Translations under genes and position numbers: made by a program
Shown here: positions 56,452 to 64,000 of the stretch, one piece after another
Layout: each line of letters starts with the position of its first letter
Numbering within the stretch: the first letter of the stretch is position 1
Notes under the pieces: model-generated
The model's input: only the letters and a program-made list of their open reading frames with translations
What the model was told of the DNA's origin: nothing
The model's database searches: none
NCBI GenBank assembly: GCA_020829485.1
Contig: JAIVFU010000017.1
Span: 1-64,000, forward strand
Length of the DNA stretch: 64,000 nt
From: Nostoc sp. CHAB 5834
GTDB taxonomy: Bacteria; Cyanobacteriota; Cyanobacteriia; Cyanobacteriales; Nostocaceae
Direction: 5' to 3'

Positions 56452-56571
56452 ATGGGCGCTCGTTTAAAGGTATTCCTCACTCGTGAGCAAGACAAAACTT
56501 TTATTCCAGGAGAATACTTTAATATGAAGCGATTGACATTATGTGCTTCGTTGTTAGCTATTGTTGGATAG
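56452..56571 (+). pseudogene. IS630-type transposase start fused to a foreign fragment
   Basis: Translation from ATG 56452 begins MGARLKVFLTREQDKTF, matching the start of IS630-family transposases (MGARLxVFLTxEExxTL). The similarity stops there, and the frame continues as IPGEYFNMKRLTLCASLLAI before TAG at 56,571. The second part carries its own AGGAG and ATG and reads like the beginning of a signal peptide. Both are short relics brought together by deletion. The rest of 56,309-56,673 holds nothing I can name. Confidence 0.5.
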
Positions 56572-56673
56572 CAAATTGACCTGATTATGCATTTTCCTTA
56601 CGCATTACTTTTAAGAATATTTTGACTACTTTCTTCCACGTCATCCTCAACGGTATAAATCATAAATTATCTA

Positions 56674-58560
56674 TTATCCCCGTCGCCAAATCTTGATAGT
56701 ATCGTCATCACTACCACTAACTAGGGTTTGACCATCGGGAGTGAAGGCGACGCATCGAACATAACTGGAATGCCCTGTAAGTGTATTGATTTCTGTGCCA
56801 CTGTGAACGTGCCACAGTTTGATAGTGTTGTCCCAACTGCCACTAGCGAGAAATTGCCCATCATGGCTAAAAGCAACTGACCAAACTGAATCAGAATGAC
56901 CAATGAGAGTACGAATTTCTCTGCCTGTATTTACATGCCACAGTTTAATTGTGTTGTCACCACTGCCACTGGCGATAATTTCCCCATCTTTGCTGAAGGC
57001 GATACAGTTGACGAAGAAGGAATGGCCTAATAATGTGCAAATGTTTCTACCTGTATATACTTGCCATAATTTGATGGTGTAATCAGTACTGCCACTAGCC
57101 ACAAGCTGCCTATCCTTGCTATTCGTTGCAGGCGTTCTTGGAGAGTAGGCGACTGAGGAAACTGAGTCAGAATGGCCTATGAGAGTTTGGGTTTCTATGC
57201 CTGTGTTTACCTGCCACAGTTTAATTGTGCAGTCAACACTACCACTAGCCACAAATTTGCCATCTGGACTAAAGGCAACAGAATTCACCCAATTAGTATG
57301 ACCCTGGAGAGTACGAATTTCTTTGCCTGTGTTTACATCCCACAATTTGATGGTGTTATCCCAACTACCGCTAGCTAAGATTCCCCGGTTCTGGTCTGCA
57401 ACTGGCGCAGATTTGCCAGATTCCCCTTGATAAGAAAGGTTTGGAGAGATTGGGCTAAAGGCGACGGAATGAACCATACTGGAATGGCCAGAAGACCAAC
57501 GACCCAGTTGACGCACTAGCTTGCCAGTACCCAGTTGCCAAAGTTTAATAGTATGGTCATTACTGCCGCTAGCAATCAATTGCTCGTCTGAGCTAATGGC
57601 GATCGCATGAACCATACTAGAATGACCTTTGAGGGTCTGTACACATTGCCACTTTTGTTGACCTAATACAAGTGGAGGTGGTTTAAGTTTAGGCGTTATT
57701 ACCAAGTTAGATGATATTGATGCAATCTTATAGCCAGTATCAGTGCCCAATAAATCTAACCACTCCTGCACAGATTGGGGACGATAGGTTGACTCCAAAT
57801 CCATGCCGCACATAATAGCCTGATTCACCCTGTCGCTGATTTTAGAATTAAAATATTGTGGTGGCTCTAAATTAATATTGTGACGTCTATCATCTGCACT
57901 CGTCGGTATAACTGCGGTAAGTAAATTATACAGAGTAGCAGCTAAGGCGTAGATATCAATATATTCTCCGCGTGGCGCTTCTGATTCATACTGCTCAGGT
58001 GGTGCAAAACCAGGAGTACGATATACTGTGTGCCTTTGAATCATATTGGGAATAAATTCTCTAGCGATACCAAAATCTATCAGCACTGCTTCTGATTTAT
58101 CAATGCGGATCATAATATTACGTGGTTTGAGATCCCGATGCAGCAGCCCTTTAGAGTGAATTAGCGTCAAAGCATCCCCAATTTGCCTGATATACAGTAG
58201 CGCTTCTGCTTCTGATAGAATCCCCATCCGTCTCACGCGCTGTCCTAAGTCTTCGCCTTCGATGTACTCCATCACCATGCAGGGCAAATTTCCCTCCTCA
58301 AAGATGGTTTCTATCTGTACTATATGAGGATGGTGACACACAGCCAGCCGAACTACTTCATCACGGAAGTCTTGCCGTAACTTGTTTCGGTGGAGTATCC
58401 AAGCAGGGTGATTCAGGATTTCTTCTTTGAGAGTTTTAATCACTCGCAGTTGATTCCGTTGATTTCTGGCAAGATAAGTAATGCCAATTCCGCCTTCGCC
58501 TAGTTGGCTTTCAATAATGTAGCGTCCACCGAATAAAGACTTTCCTGCATTCCACACCAT
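56674..58560 (-). CDS. Serine/threonine protein kinase with WD40 repeats
   Basis: A 628-residue Hanks-type kinase. The kinase domain spans about 12-270: Gly loop [13 protein letters not shown], Lys in LRVIKTLK, catalytic loop [13 protein letters not shown] (Asp near 141), DFGIARE, and APPEQYE. A linker with Pro-rich [11 protein letters not shown] follows, and seven WD40 repeats fill about 305-628 ([32 protein letters not shown], ending [11 protein letters not shown]). One repeat holds an insertion ([18 protein letters not shown]). The propeller should bind partners. No membrane helix; the target is unknown. Common in Nostocales. Confidence 0.95.
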   Translation of the reverse strand: MVWNAGKSLFGGRYIIESQLGEGGIGITYLARNQRNQLRVIKTLKEEILNHPAWILHRNKLRQDFRDEVVRLAVCHHPHIVQIETIFEEGNLPCMVMEYIEGEDLGQRVRRMGILSEAEALLYIRQIGDALTLIHSKGLLHRDLKPRNIMIRIDKSEAVLIDFGIAREFIPNMIQRHTVYRTPGFAPPEQYESEAPRGEYIDIYALAATLYNLLTAVIPTSADDRRHNINLEPPQYFNSKISDRVNQAIMCGMDLESTYRPQSVQEWLDLLGTDTGYKIASISSNLVITPKLKPPPLVLGQQKWQCVQTLKGHSSMVHAIAISSDEQLIASGSNDHTIKLWQLGTGKLVRQLGRWSSGHSSMVHSVAFSPISPNLSYQGESGKSAPVADQNRGILASGSWDNTIKLWDVNTGKEIRTLQGHTNWVNSVAFSPDGKFVASGSVDCTIKLWQVNTGIETQTLIGHSDSVSSVAYSPRTPATNSKDRQLVASGSTDYTIKLWQVYTGRNICTLLGHSFFVNCIAFSKDGEIIASGSGDNTIKLWHVNTGREIRTLIGHSDSVWSVAFSHDGQFLASGSWDNTIKLWHVHSGTEINTLTGHSSYVRCVAFTPDGQTLVSGSDDDTIKIWRRG

Positions 58561-58848
58561 TAGTAATATTTGACAATTCCTGGTATTTATTTTGGCACGG
58601 TATTCAGTTCAGTCAACACGAATTTTTGGAAACTCAATTTTGTTTTGCTGTTGTAGCTTTTTGAATTACTTACTTAGAGAACATTTTCATTAACCTCAAT
58701 AATTACTAATATAGAGTTGGGTATACCTAATAGTTTTAGCTAAACTATACCTTTACACCAAAATTTTATTTTATTGTTCATGCTAAAGTAAACGATGACT
58801 TTAGCGATATTTGGTCATAATAATTTGACTTATAGGTAATGTGAAATT

Positions 58849-59757
58849 ATGCTAAAGAATCTGAACCTGAAACAAAAGTTTACAATTTTGCTACTGGTAA
58901 TTCTGACATTCGGTTTGAGCTTGAGTGGATTTGCTCTTTCTTCTCTGCTTAGAGAGAATGCTAAACAAGATATTAGCTCAACAGGTCTTATGCTCATGCA
59001 AACCATGAGTTCTATTCGTAAATACACCAATACTCAAGTTAATCCAGAGCTAGCTGATAAATTAGACACTGAATTTTTGCCGCAAAGTGTGCCTGCATAT
59101 TCAGCAAGGGAGGTATTTGATATTTTACGGAAAACACCAGACTACCGTGACTTCTTTTATAAAGAAGCAACTCTCAATCCTACAAATCTTCGGGATAAGG
59201 CTGACGGTTTTGAGACGGAAATTGTAGAAAGGTTCAGAAATAAATCAGACCTTAAAGAACTGAGTGGATTTCGCTCAATTCCTGGTGGCGATATCTTTTA
59301 TATTGCTCGTCCCTTACCAGTTTCTGAACAAAGTTGTTTGGTCTGTCATAGTGTACCCGAAGCTGCACCTCCAAGTATGATTAATCTTTATGGTACAGCT
59401 AATGGATTTGGCTGGAAGCTGAATGAAATTGTCGGCGCTCAGATTATTACAGTACCAGCAAATAACGTTATCAACAAAGCCCATCAGTCTTCCTTAGTAA
59501 TTATTCTAATTGTATCAACTATTTTTATAGCTACTATCCTGTTAGTAAACTTTTTCTTGAATCGACAAGTTGTTATGCCTCTCAAACGCATGACTCGCAT
59601 CGCCGAAGAAGTTAGTACTGGACATATGGATGTTGAATTCGAGCAGATGTCTAATGATGAAATCGGTAATTTAGCTAAAGCCTTTAAACGGATGCAGTTA
59701 AGTTTAGAAATGGCAATGAAAAGAATCAAACGCACTCAGGGAAGTATAGGGGACTAA
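58849..59757 (+). CDS. Tll0287-like c-type heme sensor with HAMP domain
   Basis: A 302-residue membrane protein. Helix 1 (about 10-32) is followed by a periplasmic DUF3365/Tll0287-like domain (35-205) with one c-type heme site, CLVCHS at 163-168, and PGGDIFYIARPLPVSEQSC. Helix 2 (about 213-238) leads to a HAMP domain (RQVVMPLKRMTRIAEEVSTG, EIGNLAKAFKRMQLSLEMAM). It stops right after the HAMP helix with no kinase or cyclase, so it must signal through a partner. Redox or gas sensing is expected. The next gene is not an obvious partner; only an IS remnant and smc follow. Confidence 0.9.
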   Translation: MLKNLNLKQKFTILLLVILTFGLSLSGFALSSLLRENAKQDISSTGLMLMQTMSSIRKYTNTQVNPELADKLDTEFLPQSVPAYSAREVFDILRKTPDYRDFFYKEATLNPTNLRDKADGFETEIVERFRNKSDLKELSGFRSIPGGDIFYIARPLPVSEQSCLVCHSVPEAAPPSMINLYGTANGFGWKLNEIVGAQIITVPANNVINKAHQSSLVIILIVSTIFIATILLVNFFLNRQVVMPLKRMTRIAEEVSTGHMDVEFEQMSNDEIGNLAKAFKRMQLSLEMAMKRIKRTQGSIGD

Positions 59758-60327
59758 AATAATTCGTAATTTGTAATGACGCTCGTTCCGACGCTCCGCT
59801 ATCGGTAACGCTTCTCTAAGAGAGGGTACGCGAAGGCTAACATAATTTGTAATTCAGTTGAACCACAAAACTAGCTGCGCTTAGAGGATGTCTGAAAAGT
59901 AAGAAAACCCACGTAACGGTATCCTATCATTAGAAAAAATACTTAAGTATCACAGCGTTACGAGAGGTATGACTCCATCGTACCCAAGTAACTTGACTTC
60001 GGAGCGTCTGATTGATAGCTTGGGTTTGGTAATAATTGTTGTGTTCACTGCCGCAAACGTCAGTGAACAAGCAGAAGCCAAACAAGTGTTGTTTAAACTC
60101 AATCAAGTACGCGTTACTGCTATATTTGCTTTTGAGCGCCCCCAATGAAATCTCGTGCTTGTGCTAACTCTATCAGTATTGTGTTTTCTCTGAACCACGA
60201 TTCTCCTTCCCCTCTCTGCGTTCTCCGTGCCTCTGTGGTTCGATAATCCCTAATTTCCCCCTACCCTCTTGCGAATTTTTGATTAGTTGATACACTTGTT
60301 CTTCATTAGCCCAGTGAACCAGCGCCT
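59758..60327. other. Gene-free region with IS remnant
   Basis: No intact gene is seen. About 59,780-59,840 is a GC-rich dispersed repeat (CGACGCTCCGCTATCGGTAA). From 59,884 to 60,148 lies an IS remnant. About 60,195-60,243 is a CTCTGCGTTCTCCGTGCCTC spacer repeat. Confidence 0.6.
59884..60148 (+). pseudogene. Internally deleted IS5-family transposase
   Basis: GAGGATGTCTGAAAAG at 59,884-59,899 looks like an IS end. A frame from ATG 59,969 to TGA 60,148 (59 codons) starts TPSYPSNLTSE, the usual first residues of IS5-type transposases, then jumps to DSLGLVIIVVFTAANVSEQA and EAKQVLFKLNQVR, the region around the first catalytic Asp. The middle of the gene is missing and the end decays. I read it as a deletion derivative, the kind of relic from which MITEs arise. 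Confidence 0.7.
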
Positions 60328-63300
60328 ATGGTGCATATCAAGCGCGTGGAACTTACGAACTTCAAATCCTTCGGTGGCACAACCTCAGTCCCTTTGCTAC
60401 CGGGATGTACTGTCATATCTGGGCCAAATGGTTCGGGTAAATCTAATATTCTAGATGCACTGCTATTTTGCCTCGGACTCTCCAGTTCTAAGGGAATGCG
60501 AGCCGATCGCCTCCCAGATTTGGTAAATAACACCCAAACCTCTAAAGGACGCGCTTCTATTGAGGCTAGCGTCACAGTGACGTTTGATTTGTCAGGAGAG
60601 AACTCACCCAAAGCCGCAAAGGCGCAGAGTGAGAAAGGCACAGAAGAAGATCAAGAGAATTCCCACTCCCCACTCCCCACTGCCCACTCCCCAACTGAGT
60701 GGAGTGTCACTAGAAGGCTGCGAGTCACTCACCAAGGAAGTTACACATCGAATTACTATATCAATGGTGTACCTTGCACGCTGACAGAATTGCATGAGGA
60801 ACTAAGTAATCTGCGGGTTTATCCTGAAGGTTACAACGTGGTGCTGCAAGGGGATGTCACCAGCATTATCTCGATGAATGCGCGGGAACGGCGGGAAATT
60901 ATTGATGAATTGGCGGGGGTGGCGGCGTTCGATCGCAAAATCATCCAAGCTAAATCAACTTTAGATGAGGTAAAGGAAAAAGAAGATAGTTGTCGGATTA
61001 TTGAGACAGAATTAACAGCACAACGCGATCGCCTTTCCCAAGATCGGGCTAAAGCTGAGAAATATCAAAAACTCCGCACAGAATTTCTAGCTAAACAATC
61101 TTGGGAAGCTGTTTTATCATGGCGATCGCTACAAGCACAACAAGAAAAGTTAGTTCACGAAATTCAAACAGGCGATCGCAATTCTACTGAACTCACTACC
61201 CAACTCACAAACCTAAATTCCCAAATCGTCCAAAAAACTGCTGAACTTGAACAACTCAACGCCCACGTCAAAGCATTGGGAGAAGATGAACTTTTGGCAG
61301 TACAATCTACCCTCGCCACCCAAGAAGCAGAACGAAAACAACTCCAGCGTCAGCTAACGGAATTACAAACGACTTCCCAAGAAACCGCCAAACGTCTAAC
61401 TCAAACTCAGCAAGAAATTCAAAAACACCGTCTTTCCCTAGAAGAAATTGCCGAAACCCAAATTGTAGAGATGCGATTCATCGCGTCTTCCCAGCACCAA
61501 AGAAATGAAGCCCACCAATCTCTAGAAACCTCCCGCGAAGCCGCCGCAGAAATCGCCTCGGCTTCAGAAGCGTGGGTGCAGCAACAAACTGCATTCAACC
61601 GTCAAATTGAAACTCTGCTGCAAACTCTAGAACCGCAACGCACAGAAAAAGCACAACTCACAGAACGCAATAATCAGTTACAGCAGTTAATTTCAGAGCA
61701 AACCCAGTTAATTGAACGCGACGAACCGCTATTAGCCCAAAAACAAACTGAGTGTAATCAAATTGAAACGGAATTTAACGCCTCTAGCGAACCCATCCAA
61801 AATTTAGCCCAAAATCTCTCAGCCACAGAACAAGAACTGCAAATCCAACAGGAAACTCAAAAACGCTTACTTTTTGAACAACGGGAAAAACAACGCCAGT
61901 TGGATAAAATAGAGGCGCAAGCGCAAGCACAGCAAGAAGTCCAAGGAACCCAAGCGAGTAAAGTCATTTTACAATCGGGAATGCCTGGACTTTGTGGCTT
62001 AGTTGTGCAGTTAGGAAAAGTGGAACCACGCCATCAGCTAGCTTTAGAAATGGCAGCCGGTGGACGTTTGGGACATATTGTAGTAGAAGATGACAGCATC
62101 GCCGCCGCAGGGATTGAATTGCTCAAACAGAAGCGTGCAGGGAGAGCGACTTTTTTACCCCTGAATAAAATTCACGCTCCCAAATTTACTCAAGATGCAA
62201 CGCTACGTTTTGCTAACGGTTACGTTAATTATGCTGTTAACTTAGTCGATTGCGATCGCCGTTACAAAGATGTATTTAGCTATGTTTTCGGTAACACGGT
62301 GGTATTCGCCAACCTTGAGTCGGCGCGGAAAAACTTAGGATTGTATCGCATCGTCACCTTAGACGGTGAACTCTTAGAAACCAGTGGTGCAATGACTGGT
62401 GGTAGTAACAGCAATCGTTCAGCCTTGCGGTTTGGCAATGCCGAAGCGGCAGAATCTGATGAAGCGATCGCTTTAAAAAGTCGCTTGCTGGATATTGAGC
62501 GAGTTTTAGAGCGTTGTACTGAAGCGATCGCTACTTTGTCAGCCAGAACCAAAAAACTCACCCAAGAACTCACAGAAGCGCGTCAGACGCGGCGCGAACA
62601 GCAGTTGCAATTGGAACAGTTGCAGAAAGATATTAAGAATTTAACAATGCAATTAGAGGGGACGCGATCGCAACTCGCCCAAAACAGCGAAAAGTTAGCC
62701 ATTGCTCAATCCAGATTGGAAATTTTAGATCGGGAATTACCTGGGCAAGAAAATCAGTTGCAACAATTGCGACACGCTTTAGCAGAGTTGGAAGCATCCC
62801 AAACCCCCAGCGAATGGCAACAAATCCAGGCAACCATTAAAATTCAAGAGCAACAATTGCAACAACGAGAGACAGCGTTACGCGAAGCCGAACAAAGATT
62901 AAAAAATTTAGAAAATCAGCAACAACGTTTACAAGAAAAAATCCAAGAAGCAGAAACGCGAATCACCGAATACGAAACCCAACAAACCTCTTGTAGAGAC
63001 GCGATTCATCGCGTCTTGAGCCAAACCACAACGATAGACAACCAAATCACCCAAACCCGTTTATCGTTAAATCAAATGGAGCAAAATTTGGGAGAAGAAA
63101 AACAAAAACGCGACGCTACAGAACAAGAAGTGCGATCGCACCTTTTGCGCCAACAACAATTGCAATGGGAAATCCAAAAACTCCAAGAAACCCAAGAGAA
63201 GCGCCGCGAAGAACTAATTGCATTACAAAGCCAGTTGCGGGATGTGGGAGCAGAATTACCAAATCCTTTGCCGGAAGTTCCAGATCAGGTAGATTTAGAA

Positions 63301-63954
63301 GAATTGCAAAAAGAATTGCGATCGCTTACCAAACGCTTACAGGCAATGGAACCTGTTAATATGCTGGCGTTGGAAGAATACGAACGCACTCAAAACCGTC
63401 TCCAAGAACTGACGCAAAAATTAGAGACACTAGAAGGGGAACGCACCGAACTACTTTTGCGGATTGAAAACTTTACCACATTGCGGCAACTTGCCTTTAA
63501 AGAAGCTTTTGATGCTGTTAACGAAAACTTTCAATCAATTTTTGCCATTCTTTCAGACGGTGACGGCTTCTTGCAACTTGAAAATCCCGAAGATCCTTTT
63601 AGCAGTGGGCTAAATTTAGTTGCACATCCCAAAGGGAAACCAGTACAGCGCCTAGCTTCCATGTCTGGGGGAGAAAAATCACTCACAGCCTTGAGCTTCA
63701 TCTTTGCCCTGCAACGCTACCGCCCATCGCCATTTTACGCCTTTGACGAAGTAGATATGTTCCTAGATGGGGCAAACGTAGAGCGATTAGCTAGAATGAT
63801 TAAACAACAGTCACAACAAGCGCAATTTATAGTTGTGAGTTTGCGTCGTCCGATGATAGAATCAGCCGAACGCACAATTGGCGTTACTCAAGCGCGAGGA
63901 GCTTACACTCAAGTTTTGGGGATTAAGTTACAATCATCCAATACATCTGCTTGA
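60328..63954 (+). CDS. smc: Chromosome segregation ATPase SMC
   Basis: A 1208-residue condensin ATPase. Walker A GPNGSGKSN near 32-40 (FKSFGGTTSVPLLPGCTVIS before it), N-terminal head to about 165, coiled coil, hinge about 535-690 (GMPGLCGLVVQLGKVEPRHQ, GRLGHIVVEDD), second coiled coil, and C-terminal head with signature LASMSGGEKSLTALSFIFAL and Walker B YAFDEVDMFLDG near 1135. Four stretches are encoded by intergenic repeat families: about 96-102, 111-126 ([11 protein letters not shown]), 380-387 and 889-896. The first two lie in a head loop, the others in the coiled coil. The gene is complete; expression partners scpA/scpB are not here. Confidence 0.95.
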   Translation: MVHIKRVELTNFKSFGGTTSVPLLPGCTVISGPNGSGKSNILDALLFCLGLSSSKGMRADRLPDLVNNTQTSKGRASIEASVTVTFDLSGENSPKAAKAQSEKGTEEDQENSHSPLPTAHSPTEWSVTRRLRVTHQGSYTSNYYINGVPCTLTELHEELSNLRVYPEGYNVVLQGDVTSIISMNARERREIIDELAGVAAFDRKIIQAKSTLDEVKEKEDSCRIIETELTAQRDRLSQDRAKAEKYQKLRTEFLAKQSWEAVLSWRSLQAQQEKLVHEIQTGDRNSTELTTQLTNLNSQIVQKTAELEQLNAHVKALGEDELLAVQSTLATQEAERKQLQRQLTELQTTSQETAKRLTQTQQEIQKHRLSLEEIAETQIVEMRFIASSQHQRNEAHQSLETSREAAAEIASASEAWVQQQTAFNRQIETLLQTLEPQRTEKAQLTERNNQLQQLISEQTQLIERDEPLLAQKQTECNQIETEFNASSEPIQNLAQNLSATEQELQIQQETQKRLLFEQREKQRQLDKIEAQAQAQQEVQGTQASKVILQSGMPGLCGLVVQLGKVEPRHQLALEMAAGGRLGHIVVEDDSIAAAGIELLKQKRAGRATFLPLNKIHAPKFTQDATLRFANGYVNYAVNLVDCDRRYKDVFSYVFGNTVVFANLESARKNLGLYRIVTLDGELLETSGAMTGGSNSNRSALRFGNAEAAESDEAIALKSRLLDIERVLERCTEAIATLSARTKKLTQELTEARQTRREQQLQLEQLQKDIKNLTMQLEGTRSQLAQNSEKLAIAQSRLEILDRELPGQENQLQQLRHALAELEASQTPSEWQQIQATIKIQEQQLQQRETALREAEQRLKNLENQQQRLQEKIQEAETRITEYETQQTSCRDAIHRVLSQTTTIDNQITQTRLSLNQMEQNLGEEKQKRDATEQEVRSHLLRQQQLQWEIQKLQETQEKRREELIALQSQLRDVGAELPNPLPEVPDQVDLEELQKELRSLTKRLQAMEPVNMLALEEYERTQNRLQELTQKLETLEGERTELLLRIENFTTLRQLAFKEAFDAVNENFQSIFAILSDGDGFLQLENPEDPFSSGLNLVAHPKGKPVQRLASMSGGEKSLTALSFIFALQRYRPSPFYAFDEVDMFLDGANVERLARMIKQQSQQAQFIVVSLRRPMIESAERTIGVTQARGAYTQVLGIKLQSSNTSA
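60614..60702. repeat. Two repeat insertions in smc head domain
   Basis: GCCGCAAAGGCGCAGAG (about 60,614-60,631), a spacer-repeat word, is followed after 25 bases by a C-rich heptamer array (CCCACTCCCCACTCCCCACT, 60,661-60,690). Both read through in frame. Confidence 0.85.
61465..61488. repeat. GTAGAGAYGCGATTCATCGC repeat in smc, copy 1
   Basis: This 24-base palindrome-family unit encodes VEMRFIAS in the N-terminal coiled coil. Confidence 0.88.
62993..63016. repeat. GTAGAGAYGCGATTCATCGC repeat in smc, copy 2
   Basis: The same 24-base unit, one base different from copy 1 and read in another frame, encodes CRDAIHRVL in the second coiled coil. Confidence 0.88.
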
Positions 63955-64000
63955 GTTTTTGTTAATAATAGTGTATAGATAAACCACGTAATGTGCGACT

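Overview
The window comes from a filamentous, probably heterocyst-forming cyanobacterium (Nostocales: Nostoc, Scytonema or Tolypothrix-like). Signs of this are a phycocyanin operon, very frequent GCGATCGC (HIP1) octamers, heptamer arrays of the GGGGAGT and TTAGGAG types (the STRR sequences of heterocystous cyanobacteria), hopanoid genes, and many cyanobacterial conserved proteins. No species can be fixed from the sequence alone.

Layout. 0.7-13 kb: MscS channel, acyl-CoA dehydrogenase-like flavoprotein, gatA, a RodZ-like protein, a HAD phosphatase, nagB, a BtuF-like protein, a hybrid histidine kinase and a GNAT acetyltransferase. 13-17 kb: a fused proline/P5C dehydrogenase and an HD hydrolase. 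17-23 kb (minus strand): cpcB-cpcA-two rod linkers-cpcD-cpcE-cpcF. 23.6-25.8 kb: hpnH and hpnA. 26-30.2 kb: a three-gene cluster with a small HeLo/Bell-like protein, an nSTAND1 NTPase and a membrane protein. 30.3-35 kb: an RND pump whose 3' end is triplicated, a diiron protein and an hpnG-like phosphorylase. 35.6-43.7 kb: a GGDEF-EAL protein, lemA plus an M48 protease, a brnT toxin pseudogene, a Tn7-like/CAST-type transposon end beside tRNA-Thr, and an SLH beta-helix protein. 44.5-52.7 kb: small conserved proteins and the translation block rimP-nusA-ylxR-infB (minus). 52.9-64 kb: membrane protein, peptidoglycan-binding protein, SppA/ClpP-fold protease, kinase-WD40 protein, c-heme sensor and smc.

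Best candidate for an unusual system: at 26.0-28.9 kb the small protein ends, and the adjacent STAND NTPase begins, with the same short motif (YAATSxxGNASI). Matching motifs on adjacent effector and NLR genes are the hallmark of prion/amyloid signalling pairs; here a HeLo/Bell-like membrane effector would be templated by a STAND receptor carrying a transmembrane helix and an EF-hand tail instead of WD40 repeats. Second: 41,363-41,471 looks like one end of a type V-K CRISPR-associated (Tn7-like) transposon, 43 bp from the 3' end of tRNA-Thr, with no transposition genes left.

The third theme is repeat invasion. Several miniature elements with inverted ends are present, two with visible target duplications and both placed inside an older palindromic repeat. 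Intergenic repeat families have also entered coding sequence in frame in smc (four sites), hpnG, the RND pump, putA and probably the tail of hpnA, always in linkers, loops or coiled coils.
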